A stretch of 64,000 bases of DNA from Streptomyces sp. NRRL S-646 (lineage in GTDB: Bacteria > Actinomycetota > Actinomycetes > Streptomycetales > Streptomycetaceae), in assembly GCF_000720765.1 (NCBI RefSeq), contig NZ_JODC01000007.1, forward strand, positions 310,001 through 374,000, given 5' to 3'. How positions within the stretch are numbered: position 1 is the first letter of the stretch; each line of letters opens with the position of its first letter. The position numbers and the translations under genes are program-made. The notes beneath the pieces were generated by a model that was given only the letters and a program-made list of their open reading frames with translations, was not told the origin of the DNA and ran no database searches. Below, piece after piece: positions 61,701 through 64,000 of the stretch.

Positions 61701-64000
61701 CTCGGAGGCGATCCGGTCGGGCGCCTCGTGGGACGGCGGCACATGCTGCTCGTCCCCGACGGGGTGCAGCTCGGGCGGGACCGTCGCATCGGGTCTGGCG
61801 CCGCTGCCCGGCACGTTCCGCATGTCCGGCAATGGATCGGGCCCGCCGATGGTCGACGGCTCCGGTCGGGTGGCCGGCACACTCGGCGGGACCTCCGGCT
61901 CGACGGTGTGGACGCTCGGCAGAGCGTCCGGGTCCACGGCGTGGGCGCTCGGCACGGACTCCGGCCTGCCAGTCGGCACCTCGGGCACACCGTCCAGCCC
62001 GTCGGTGTGGACGCTCGGCAGGACGTCCGGCTCGACAACATGGGTGCTGGGCATGGCGCCCGGCTCGACGGCCGGGGCGCTCGGCACGGACTCCGGCCTG
62101 CCGGTGGGCACCTCGGGCAGACCGTCCAGCCCTTCGGTGTCGATGCTCGGCGAAGCGTCCGGCTCGACAGCATGCGCGCTCGGCAGCGCGTCCGGCTCGA
62201 CAACATGAGTGCTCGGCCTGCCGGTGGGCACATCGGGCAGCCCGTCCAGCACGTCGGTGGGGGCGGTCCGCAGGGGCTCGGGCGTGGTCGTGGGGGTGCT
62301 GGGCAGGTCGTCGAGCTCGTCGAGAGTGAACGGGACATGCTCGTCCGGCTCCTGGTGCAGGGTCTGGTGGTCCTGCTCGGACTGCCTGGAGATGCCTTCC
62401 TGGACCAGTCGGTCCAGCCGGCTCCCGGAGCCCGTACCACCGGACTCCGTTCCGCCGCCGCGGCCGGACCCGGCACCGGGGCGGTCCGAGCCCGGTGCCA
62501 GGTGGTCGATCTGCTGCTGGAGTTCGTGGCGCAGCGCGGCGGTGTTCTCGTCGGGGGTGCGCGTCGTGGCCAGGCGCTGTTCCGCCTGGTCCAGGTGCTG
62601 CTGGGCCTCCCGTACGGCCTCCTCCGGCGCGCCGGACCGGCGCTCCTGGGTGAGCTGGTCGCGCAAGCGGGCGACTTCCTGCTCGTGGACACGGACCTGC
62701 GCCACCCGCTGCTGCTCGGCGTCCTGGCGCTGCTGCTCCCGCTCGCCGAGATAGTCGTTGAGGTGCTGTTCGGCGGTACGCGCCTCCTGCGGGCTGTCCG
62801 CCGCCTCCATCCGGCGTATCAGCTCGGCCTCGCGCGTGTCCTGATGCGAGCCGTCGCCGCGCAGCGCCTCGAACCGCCGCATGAGATCCGCGTGGGCCGC
62901 CGCGGCAGCCGACCCCGCACTGCTGCCGCCCTGCTGGCGCAGCCGTTCCTCCAACTGCCGCGTCTGCTCTTCGATCCGGCGGTCCGTGAACTGCTTGAGC
63001 TCCTGCTGTGCCTGACGCGCTTCCTCCGGCGTCCGGGCCTGCTCCACCTGCCGTACAAGGTCCGCGCGGTGGGCGTCCGCCTCGGGCGCGCCGCCCGGGT
63101 TCAGCACCGTACGCAGCTCGGCCATCCGACGCTCCACCGGCGTCCAGTTGTTGAACCCCGCCTGCGCGTCGAGCGCCTGCCCCCGCTCCTGTGGCGTCGT
63201 CGCGGCCTCGACCCGATGCTGCAGCACTTCCTGCTGGTGCACGCCCAGCTCATGGGTGATCCGGGATCGCTCCTGCGGGCTCGTCGCGGCGTCGAGCTGC
63301 TGACGCAGTTCGGCCTGGCGCGGATCCTGCGGCGTACCGCCGTTCAGACGGTCGATGCGCCGCAGCAGGTCCTCGTCCGCTGCATGCGTCCGGGCGTCCT
63401 CCTGCGTGTGCAGGCGCTCGGTGAGCGTCTGCTGCTGCTCCTGGATCTGACGGTCCGTGTACTCCTTGAGCTCCTGGTGCGCCTGACGCGCCTCCTCCGG
63501 CGTCCGGGCCTGCTCCACCTTCTGCACCAGCTGCTCACGCTGCGAGTCGTCGACGGGCAGCAGCCCCTCGCGCAGGGTGTTGAGCTGCCGCTCCTGCGGC
63601 GCCGACTGGTTGTGCGCGACCAGGTCACGAAGCGCCTGCTCGTGCTCCTGCGGCGTGTTCGCCTCCAGGACCCGCTGCAGCAGCTCCTGCCCGCGCGTGT
63701 CAGGCAACGCCCGTTCGCGCAGCGCATCCAGCCGTTGCTCCAGCCTGGTCTCGGCGCTGCCCCGGCGCACGTCGTCCAACCGCTGCTGCAGATAACGCTG
63801 ATCCTGGAACTCCCGCAGCCCCTCACGGGCCCGCGCCGCCTCCTCCGCCGACCCCGCCGAATCCTCCAGCGCGACCGTCCGGCGCCGCATGATGTCGGAC
63901 GCGGGGTCGGACTGAGCCAGCCCGTCCAGACGCTGCTGCATCTGCTGATGCCACTCCAGGTCCCTCTGCAGCGCCTCCCGCACCGTCGGGTCGCTGACGG
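37743..64000 (-). CDS. Giant cysteine-free multidomain protein (>8746 residues), N-terminus beyond window
   Basis: The frame is open from a stop at 37743 to the window edge; the GTG at 63983 is only the first start-like codon inside the window and the preceding codons are also open. From 63983, 8746 residues are visible. Reading through them I found no cysteine; average composition would give dozens. Order from the N-terminus: coiled-coil repeats, Pro/Ala/Glu-rich linkers, a helical module, beta-rich modules, a second helical module, a metzincin protease domain, an OmpA-like domain, another long linker, repeated beta modules, a GHHTLHE domain, and a beta-rich half of about 4000 residues ending in twin FLTRxNGD motifs. 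No TM helix is obvious. The absence of Cys and the architecture suggest an exported surface or toxin-like giant protein. Giant Streptomyces proteins annotated as having a 'lonely Cys' domain may be relatives (from memory). Confidence 0.88.
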   Translation of the reverse strand, partial: VSDPTVREALQRDLEWHQQMQQRLDGLAQSDPASDIMRRRTVALEDSAGSAEEAARAREGLREFQDQRYLQQRLDDVRRGSAETRLEQRLDALRERALPDTRGQELLQRVLEANTPQEHEQALRDLVAHNQSAPQERQLNTLREGLLPVDDSQREQLVQKVEQARTPEEARQAHQELKEYTDRQIQEQQQTLTERLHTQEDARTHAADEDLLRRIDRLNGGTPQDPRQAELRQQLDAATSPQERSRITHELGVHQQEVLQHRVEAATTPQERGQALDAQAGFNNWTPVERRMAELRTVLNPGGAPEADAHRADLVRQVEQARTPEEARQAQQELKQFTDRRIEEQTRQLEERLRQQGGSSAGSAAAAAHADLMRRFEALRGDGSHQDTREAELIRRMEAADSPQEARTAEQHLNDYLGEREQQRQDAEQQRVAQVRVHEQEVARLRDQLTQERRSGAPEEAVREAQQHLDQAEQRLATTRTPDENTAALRHELQQQIDHLAPGSDRPGAGSGRGGGTESGGTGSGSRLDRLVQEGISRQSEQDHQTLHQEPDEHVPFTLDELDDLPSTPTTTPEPLRTAPTDVLDGLPDVPTGRPSTHVVEPDALPSAHAVEPDASPSIDTEGLDGLPEVPTGRPESVPSAPAVEPGAMPSTHVVEPDVLPSVHTDGLDGVPEVPTGRPESVPSAHAVDPDALPSVHTVEPEVPPSVPATRPEPSTIGGPDPLPDMRNVPGSGARPDATVPPELHPVGDEQHVPPSHEAPDRIASEIEGLPSAPLSPLGRPGDVPTGQGHTETSSQARPVRVEPSAPRPGSDVTQAQRPRPAADSELPPAPASGPRVDRATMPSRVPQVSDLERTLAEIEHQDAAQAPAHDTSATHEQQDVSPVPARGTSATQPEHATGQTKHATGPTEHPAAPTAQSTEPGRLAEHVAPPSQKLSETERAPAPGSAPVSSPAADRAVDGDAGRTGVADDARVGGRNSLADTGLSDTAQADSHSGARVVPVVGRTGNGDAGRTSAGTDGGAGSGTAVRAGRTAADAPASRPGRMDGQESPDSAASAPHAAARSGEPERPQVLSTEQTVADGPDTAAKSGGPAAPRTADVPGAVVSGGSEQPGDAPRPVAPDRLGQAAETPGNTTDTAPAAAAEEPATSSTPAEPQSPVRTPEQQAAPHDARDAVPTPDAAQQMVSRLEEAQPPAVSQAKTAAQAKTAPQAKTAAQAKNAPQDETAAQREASERERQTITAAQDARDDTTDQDIRDVEPGASLSRFAEQQFGKLSEPKARQLWAEASQITAEHFPFRLTIDENSGGLLERAPEQYWATMRVAQALHQNEGAADREIRAEAAARDLAAQRGVGAVRESLRGGAAEAATADRTRQADGPPPTPTYESATPAAQRVDVPGAPAEVHSSGEGSTSASDARTPRQVLPLRGAGVLSEQGVRITRAAGDAASGAPDRLELVGPDGLRLPGHAVGSGPDGGFTVTGTGGELHFTADGDFTHRDVPLPGTGHVARFNTPSGVDTAPRLVDSNGSPVPGADIRRVGHGGVAVTLPVPGQEETRLRWDFDEDGALRDQSLIVPDRLAAAVDSTLDLSGLRPEGVVWRDSYEPLWRYDLRPPKVVFKQGFEAKGSERADLAQYVVAWGPSMFVSTSKDDNYTHPAKFRYEIHAPGGIDVNQTLKDHRFDELGDELGHEPQRAKVGNPHTEEHEIAFPGGIRPQFIRRAQHIKDAQGSHLRGKWKSNPAFDPTSVNTEVRRPVTTQEVEQILERATSAAIAGTQMSAPVEVPEELRRFAQQLAEMTISKSHALWDSAVFVTRTYNRFDTVVDEPLPPLVGHRLISPSLLKRDPEQYWHTMRVAQEIHLHGGPRRGTVEGVMLAERLARGRREGATLESLLGTGGQRPSQAPAGASAVQSDVGRPSQALVFPAADPVRPEQWRHRRADAVGSELRTERFDPERGRPAGDGTLPGSSTLIRAWVRRIQAEDGRWVRNLNLHLPVRFGDGFHQDMLPRYEARWRQALDDHFNTGLRLPRSGDQLHIDLNLSHVPDHPEAIEISTSPEPGRSDQLHFRMHSEDPGLRPEELAQRRQLNDLLGLHEFGHFIGLPDTYYAPESVFRNTAGKSSRTGIMADVVEAPSPGVPKEYLAAIENAVDSGPVVRDHPLTESSSTRARTKGVRQTTGDPAEHRRFGRFRDELKRLVVRPHPDPEQLRQSIGAFLDGVAPQRRAAWVHETRQLIDTLPDTQYTDESVNAAHRALNAFDTDRSTLAVPGAQYVSASRVTAPRGAGFVHRDIPEVVVIDGEPYVTVYSAVFGDELGADKPQYKEVGLDANGVVQIHTGTPNYDAKKPTESVFWVSIGQPLRQIKWIDKYKTQGATEPMIRSFLVPLRIANEISRGAVTEHNAGDSAYGPGEIMDDFNVDKPYASNQFGIRNPRSLELLRRSALPNSVRTYTDGPTQGRPDSWGDVRPIGELRGRLGVPNEGMPGLPVFTEGNGFVSPVTNEANARTLREIVAAHYNNPGLREPGDKYLSRKQVEAYFDQHAPEHLKNGIDDRAGKRAAVDAFVRDHVSLWASQARIAQTLYKEYEQFLTSNPSERPVDYRLTEVQPTLRGQRRTADRQLGRVHGELLAERFAIRSGFEALGEHAAAALGEDPPRDVRIALSELGKRRKEIVDDYRFKVGDSTVLPARNDEYRAFAAGMRGRITEALGGQQPGPELTWVLDSLDRIRAVGNEETPAHTALLADPGTLALDPVSSRSDLADGPVAAAPTAPGSRPRPVQTDARHFDHSAQQMPAPEPVTRHILFDRGSHRLTTDAVRAIDALAASTAQEGIAAAERGRPLPVVSISGHGNGTVLGRPHYGRAVLRGQDRAEAVAGAFTERLRRHLTEAGAPATLNAAHFRVVVTSRGREYPPGTSPTDGAGALRRAVITITHPRPTLADLLASSPRRGAAQSAGDGTVAQEEPERPPEQGRSAGAGPAPDGVPAAGQARVSEEVRASGQVPAVGEVTRPGAVRPPEQRRSAEAGPAPDGVPAAGEATVPGEVRAPEQVHGAEEASAAEDAVIPDEARTAEQARAVEDGASPEEARAVGGTAVSHGPSRALLEPAETTAEPSQAPEPGAEQEAVSTVRSEGAAAVPEEPRTQSPIPDEAPSQPVSRESGSEQGSGETRQTLDMVDRAVLDARARLAAADVDSGDYVRAVERREAAYDKLLQDAAEATQKWLDASQRSQGAHVDGFTVAALEDGDIAAVHDTTGLRATFELVDGGPAWTSREFRLVDAPSEMASVKLVVHREFERDGSDALWSDLAGESGEGANARFYAASPNETTGLEEEGGLEIVDDVHGHRYTVDATAVVMERQVRIEGGLGRLRYDATLPGQGPEVLEADRTPSQEWSAGPLDSSGRVKLVRSDAAADAIEHLEVDGATGRLLKETVAIRGRRGKVTGYWEIDHPRARAVRLDETGRPVTADGSSYPSVVTEEEGGLRLLSDGPDSTLLFERPPLGDVMADGRRLPVGPGAFGFRIGFADGDRSVRIDAPLGEPEALRLVDQGSGERIDVPVRFSRADILTVEVGVPGAVNGVKAQYDFSLRGRPRFEKLPLLGGDDAALDDLRLVVRHTSGGPNLTLNGPEAALERFRIGPASADLGQHPAVEFTVTDSRQGIRHHYSRGARLVARDIPLSPGAAGERVPAGLAPLFLRLGENREPQLVGPSGPLNGDFVVTTRDLGDGRTAVIRQDSAGREEARLVVDTGKARVLEETVAAPRERGELHGYTHWKLDFRTGTAVRLGEDGENGEHGEEAANGENGASVDGPLDHGLIEFADDGRLRVIRPADEDQGRRVLFERPGTNDSVAWLHPEGFGAPTPAEAATHAPASRADRERLAFQREAERFERRLGAYLVQHPEVRRAVRKFVEAAWEHADPEDRAKFATQRRASVGAVGPGEDRAEEVVRHGNIREHMGFLMNGSYNNVIPKALGIDFDDIRQGKDAEQPWEDKNPTVPEPVHGAYRETVPLSEREADWSDGGTSWKSGAEKTGIRLLPVAEDGEPVPFDDRVFGAGPHAEAQRTGGLVASGISGTTQIFLKEAYFANRVWNADIDLRWLRLAIVGDMLSAGHHTLHEILAGADAWARKAGTRRALGFRYQDDWERYRHLGPLTEQELREHVTPEGLFPDELVRGPGVAAYDPVDDARQALTDHLGARQRNRSDQDFTITAVDDGHEVVHTPTGLVTRFAGERHEVVHHEAVPDFGPRELRGLKVAVDHVRQEDGRIDVRYRLHGAPEVVDRFVVREAPRDLRDRHQAAFSVLEQDGGRWLHYLADGRVIAKDQPLADGLGQLRFDMARPGGKPRLLDPTGEPSTLHRAEDLDGERVALVPTASGTSPLERIVVDAETGHRLEETVAAPGGHELPGSHWKFDYRAGIALRVGDDGRPVTFAGGRFDHAVLEATDGGDVRAVLPGPDGQAPRVLFERPVVEQPDGLTEQPPQPDAESAARAVEEPERQDGDAEPAGSRPPRTDGAAGEDSAVSSRPEPVGDTDAAGPDLPLDAVEEPAAEARQEQLPEQDTADTTTGQPHQSAEPAAPGGATDLVQPAPAVTHRSATEGRMLTQLFAEADLEDVLGRSDNPLDPAELMRRARADRPKVTGDIDGFDVRTAIVRMVGRTAADHATYALIDSAFSDEQLKEHFHHSLDGGYRVDFSARANGGPQVVVEAVGLGTPHGVASATDDFEFSRTRAAENRGASVTRQQPALEPRAARIPLPFLQIAGKIAGLINARDTSLSTKTKRDMKTEIAETGVPVAQAGHTVTYRVSVRKPGRWPWSRARNREDVVHIPVTLAWPKPTADTVTPPAMAQDAGQRRTEEVLHAEFAGVGPGVLQAVEGALGSTFRVNDPVARELRAWLDQLPGRAPELFGGQVVRKSFPFKGRWGRTQIAVAIAKDIVVRDLPEAEGTVTRTHRISAESTWGQGVTRRWGGGITLGVGNTTHIAGTLGPVVLGYRMTKNVTDVTDTRERTEEETYRGPVHKRQAEFTLVVRVGGHDGVAQRVDGGVATLWTRERDDAAPADDTRSTVSTDATPEDATPAAAALEEPPTETPEPAGASRFTVADRLDAAYRLADETVEEIAGRVLHRLEAEGLLDAARLPDVATEFRSFLREHAREVAHSGDGVRFPLSAWRSGAPDVFVRGALRPADGRYLGDGAQVTLSGTVAASHAQNTAVTRRKDASVGVAGAGSIAPTHEVEYLGTGLAYKANQVVARKVTQSLRAEQPLGGGTGIHHFDFPVDFEVRVGGRWSAPGEVARWREADAAAGYAAATIPGRVEVAVPERTLVPLAEPTPAPAEPSAPLWREGDTPRPVQREGHLPAGYRLDSLKPVPGLQSTVAGMLSAPGGTSWRELYRRPLLGSAPAGFDQHQGKNWLERTPDEINERNAALDVLENFTGPAARMAGFERTVGFKDTVTLKSHNRAGLAGNRELLARVDLSARLGDPRIVAVDEEHTFGGTRVGQVEQTSDTQRGWSVKGKLAGGVMTPLNDLHTSVGAELGGSLIYARTQGTSTAHGAEAMSADEWVERGYLVTFDVTYEVRTRKDAAWQDLATMVHRTPADERSSWALVPDAATLWVPAREIHRIGELTEQDIASLIADDAERYRAAAAETDAAETDADAEPQPVGSTPAAQPAVDTRLEEPSEVAATSDVWEAVRAPANTGRGNGHVELYRLEAGGELVQQIARRLDQWSVENGRTASARVAKFDRINDRLIHDVLGPSLTASGFGTVIEEMLNGGRPVFLAGDTPFGKVEQLVVLRARLGQGRYHATLSRHTSKDGLDTTERTTDTTQSGLSASWSVYAIANPGVAHRPASLLMAGFGHSHSWATKTEVTKEHTASVINSESGAASAEGSGATARSGSRSRSRSRPGSGPGESVQFLHDLLVTMDVYPYARPGHYSRHLPDWMPKLGGRSFGGSWTARFTLPGAARSTVPAEEVLPLADDAGPSVAAPVHGSLAEWPHGAGLEVGLPAKALVRQFDAPGLRTVLDELAFGGQDGRPVLRPRAGFELQARTGAAVLRSKLPDVLSPRGHVIEITGSALEKVTVKADVVARDVVRTIREGSLTTTASDTSKAETSWTSSGEAGPAWYADLREPTIRLGEHTAANRPFVLGDDAYSTWLTYGGAQSVTGETTRKEPKPEGEGDAGPRYLVRLTPRWTVTPAYRAKKLPAQWREPITTGPDEPILVVVDREGLGRLGLSEPGDDAAPSTGEVRERRRTGRTWQPVLSTVPEELEEPAEHADGTQDAEATAPSDGSEDEALSVDEQPHTLADAPESDRPEQVPHPAAAPAVRVVEEPLHGATPLAGYRLRRTDTGATGTSEASSRLELADAEGAVVPDRTVLPREGGGFVVQGAEGALFLDSRVRFEYRELELPGVDHVVRLREPAGIEGPLALLDRDGVPVEGGRMARFRDGLTVTLPLAGPYEGAVAEWRFDTRGVLVRQRLPQAGESSGSANSDRGKTPMGEAEAPSAEARHEQPAVPEASGDAPHEELREEQSGQAESRGRQRAQWRPGLPAVPEGLPAVPGFRLVVPSPEAVARYELLGLPALPEAVDAQMRPLPGWTVTSRADGGYTASDAAGEVRWQFAVDGVPQALDVRLTGTEDFLRFAAGEDGPELSVVGADHYELGEVRDASGTLTEVWINAPGDDLGWRVDGNGVPRDVEVPLYGEGLPEHLAGALIRRLRVPVSQGAPHGWVAELVADDPLVVASHGLQTTSDGYVLTDRVTGEALRFGTDGILVPARHNSAVPWRTWLRRLNEGLPARRAPRTRPQNHVGTVGVEYDQELARIFDEMLPGERSSGPRSEPAQVLVPLISRDATDFLRRSGLNPWADPDGLAELRAAAHEALWAAARRALEEAGPVVDAAGLSVNGFTVLPARPDGLRPVTHEATGLETVFGPRGELVSHQIYLHEVPPELSGRPVQVSHHPDGELGFAWADAAQVGGHLTIGWVGDETGTSTDPRRQFVIGNQATADTFLFGAEGTPTEPLHTPGNSPSTVHEPEQPDRPAADVTEVREQSDAAAAHAVQEREPQTDAAASPPHAEVPWYMGGNGMDAHGELNVTAVDPWDEALIRQWANNIAYAVRHDGDSAELETGIREALRTLLRSGEVPEALAAGEDTRNAAADRERLLDFWEAALQRGRLLTADGHVVWVRPVLRNVEPLPQEASPVDGYALNWGSLATTHKSAGEGGWSGASSLLTAISTGSRVVSSVTPAPVLSVEAHRTGQTQTSRRVVFDRKIWMQQSTPFRAGLQLRIFVDGEERRHDRVIPERLTVRLPKSLTVPGALQHVPHAAPVREGEQQDAGHHRARTILNAIDLTPLAAEFERRLHAAGLPAEAVRTLMERTLVQLNERSAINRSRYLLGNELVTDRVSLSTGLGRSFQGHVAIRATIEGLEYLGDTAKVPVREDSASTLVAHRKEGAKSSVSLGGRVVVGPAEFVSLTGEVQRGTSQGLAVSTALHTIVQTTDDHARYRASLNVSLEVRSTTHRIEPLTRIVPAELGVPSHEAADFERRVLGADAPLLRQPQPVGPVEARPYVRALLAEAAELGVGLPQAAYRRPERLDSPLPQPHEREPLALATRRGLGFGTLLGLPGAELVHDQIRTVIGQTHQQLTGRRLKLTGHLPFLKLGRPRVNWAGADRELLTAFGRPSLETDLTQLMSGVEHSVRLSGRTYHVSVTARLRERVGGATGDETRPMSLNIRSGQGATVSGERKNAWKLRAFVGARGDAGPTKLLRLRLGQAGLTGSIGRGTEHQFSGAAKSTQRADMGGKADEHVYDAVYELSVRTDGHREQKWWIDRPDEVVARVAMPHLHVPSGRIPAQLLAEAGRVRPLESLPAADQLVDFTSHGSAVVYRSFLSAPEVARTAATMYQQANRLADEWQADPANWPAEIKKPFAPNELVAHFPSLTTSQGRLVELPDGPDGWHQALRLQLVAAEPQHVQAHTGAAFQLWQNTSGTAHYERTAERTRTVGVAGRLGPALHFGHGEEDGEQSAATGVERLTTGERQSPAQQHHPLTGELRATFGGGLQWGWESGHGTAVGPVGITRGTYGGPKHTYRAHAVFRITLHRWRSPHLTDALTRSASGTTDVERVLEVRHGLEFVVPERRIFDLSLPVPDGVAPVEPQPPTGHFDLALLPGGTHPEVLQADGVLETMKQWLTEQGLLRPDADGFGHRPSLLLSSIEASYSPAALLDQFTLLNTGGVTRWLPIPSAFGATRYLWTKVTAETLEPLSQHARPELTMLLRGKAITEETTSTSRSTEVEVHGELHGRVGGGTQGGLQVAGGWSGEASTAHEQHEENVEVYWGQTRNPSVEFRLRQRFRVEMTLTGQLPEVLSAPVRLLHGVPLAVSSLMGRRRWAAAGSRPRSYLARFPQRPEDGTVDGWVRVVIPEHLVQPGQAPQPTPDHPQDAAPPVWQPQEHPLNDALVDLMSEHGHPWALPAATEINRWVALPAAPTTTRPRPEAPQTWRPDRTTLPGILYDHLTNEVQLRLSLERLLRHRYQVQVGGEQVTAGMRITRVTVLPESDVEILSRHFNQGRETQEHVHGRTGAWFAGAGPDLGGDIDGHSLRDSAPLRYEAETSGERAAEAEEILERNVASVRPFRYYKADLDVVLSGPHGKLLVNVPGGLYFMLPIDLADSPALAEVLVTAPETTTAHVDDDAGAASGAERTTDGLVEGFLTRVNGDTAPDDSPPQPPLETAPGSGSAGPAHQADGAETAEASAERFLTRINGDQHAADTGSSTDMQ
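37780..37965 (-). other. Giant protein: duplicated C-terminal FLTRxNGD motif
   Basis: VEGFLTRVNGD (about 37933-37965) and AERFLTRINGD (about 37789-37821) are separated by a Pro/Gly/Ser-rich linker just before the C-terminus. The pattern suggests a short recognition or docking signal. Confidence 0.6.
37950..50250 (-). other. Giant protein: beta-rich C-terminal half with diverged tandem modules
   Basis: About 4100 residues of alternating beta-strand pattern. Modules of a few hundred residues recur in diverged form, each with paired antiparallel-looking strands and an end motif such as VPERTLVP, VPAREIHRI, VPERRIFDL, VPAELGVPS or IPEHLVQPG. This looks like a long shaft or surface array built by duplication. 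Confidence 0.6.
51540..52160 (-). other. Giant protein: helical GHHTLHE domain
   Basis: A helical stretch with VASGISGTTQIFLKEAYFAN, LRLAIVGDMLSAGHHTLHEI and LGFRYQDDWERYRHLGPL. The clustered His/Glu in GHHTLHEI look functional. I do not recognise an enzyme family with certainty. Confidence 0.5.
55225..55665 (-). other. Giant protein: OmpA-like domain
   Basis: About 145 residues: ILFDRGSHRLTTDAVRAIDAL, then PVVSISGHGNGT, then RGQDRAEAVAGAFTERLRRHL and a closing strand ALRRAVITITH. This is the order of an OmpA/MotB peptidoglycan-associated fold (strand, helix, G-H-x-x, RA-x-AV helix). It could bind peptidoglycan or another surface ligand. Confidence 0.6.
57550..58110 (-). other. Giant protein: metzincin-type zinc metalloprotease domain
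   Basis: The active-site helix HEFGHFIGLPD (57708-57740) fits HExxHxxGxxD with zinc ligands His2082, His2086 and Asp2092 and base Glu2083 (numbering from 63983). GIMAD with Met2114 fits the Met-turn, 22 residues further on. Upstream strands (LNLHLPVRFGDGF; QLHIDLNLSHVPD) fit the metzincin sheet. Asp as third ligand recalls snapalysin of Streptomyces. Predicted to be active. Confidence 0.75.
58350..60230 (-). other. Giant protein: two related helical modules around a beta-rich module
   Basis: The first helical module (about 59935-60230) has APEQYWATMRVAQALHQNEG, the second (about 58350-58720) DPEQYWHTMRVAQEIHLHGG. Between them is a beta module (GPDGLRLPGHAV ... GGFTVTGTGGELHF) that recurs in diverged form at about 44650-45040. 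They are clearly duplicated units of unknown function. Confidence 0.7.
60265..62490 (-). other. Giant protein: disordered Pro/Ala/Glu/Thr-rich linker with short repeats
   Basis: About 740 residues of low-complexity sequence. Repeats of LPEVPTGRPESVPSAxAVEP lie at about 61840-62280, and 18-bp repeats encoding AQAKTA at 60346-60412. No globular domain is seen. Confidence 0.75.
62490..63983 (-). other. Giant protein: N-terminal coiled-coil repeat region
   Basis: About 500 residues, very rich in Gln, Glu, Arg and Leu. A degenerate unit of about 45-60 residues recurs with the signature xARTPEEARQAxQELKxxTDR or ATSPQERxxxxxEL. It is predicted to be long alpha-helical rods and probably continues upstream of the window. 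Confidence 0.8.

Noticed and set aside
61840..62280. Possible CRISPR-like spaced repeats
   Set aside because: The repeats are in frame, imperfect and encode a Pro/Glu-rich protein linker; there are no regular spacers and no cas genes.

Overview
The window is very GC-rich, uses mostly G/C third positions, starts many genes with GTG and packs them through 4-base ATGA/GTGA overlaps. It also carries an intergenic repeat (22483-22529) that I know from many Streptomyces chromosomes. It is best read as Streptomyces or a close relative. About 30 genes are supported. No rRNA, tRNA, CRISPR array, IS element or origin was seen.

1-18.7 kb: an extracellular polysaccharide locus. A plus-strand operon (1682-7758) encodes a UDP-HexNAc-type dehydrogenase, a processive membrane GT2 synthase, a 51-residue single-TM protein, a membrane-anchored polysaccharide deacetylase and a membrane-anchored lectin-fold protein. 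The order synthase / tiny TM protein / deacetylase recalls PgaC-PgaD-PgaB or IcaA-IcaD-IcaB. A second operon (9911-13740) has a priming sugar transferase, an ATP-grasp enzyme and a GT4. A convergent minus-strand operon (16634-13711) has a fused GT4-GT2 protein and a second deacetylase. A flavin oxidoreductase, a GH15 enzyme and a GH43-type enzyme border these. Two paralogous TetR regulators lie inside and at the edge. Five copies of one 21-bp operator-like motif (core TTTACGNYGTATAC) sit at the promoters; four of them lie 0-3 bp downstream of a -10 hexamer, so the locus looks like one repressor regulon.

18.7-31 kb: a glycan-uptake and degradation locus. A LacI regulator, an ABC sugar importer (binding protein and two permeases), a six-hairpin glucosidase and a secreted clan GH-A/ricin-lectin enzyme are on the minus strand. 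A 1219-residue secreted LamG/GH-A/CBM enzyme diverges from lacI. Four perfect CGAACCGGTTCG palindromes lie in the divergent lacI region, two of them just downstream of recognisable promoters.

31-36.4 kb: a TetR/peroxiredoxin divergent pair with a mirrored operator, an ECF sigma factor fused to a membrane region and an arabinofuranose-binding (AbfB) domain, an EgtC-like class II amidotransferase, and a small amphi-Trp protein.

36.6-64 kb: one gigantic minus-strand ORF fills 37743-64000 and runs off the window. At least 8746 residues are visible and I found no cysteine in them. It contains coiled-coil repeats, long Pro/Ala/Glu-rich linkers, a complete metzincin motif (HEFGHFIGLPD plus a GIM Met-turn), an OmpA-like domain and several kilobases of repeated beta-rich modules. 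Twenty bases downstream, in the same direction, is a single-TM surface protein that is probably its partner. This is the best candidate for an undescribed system in the window.
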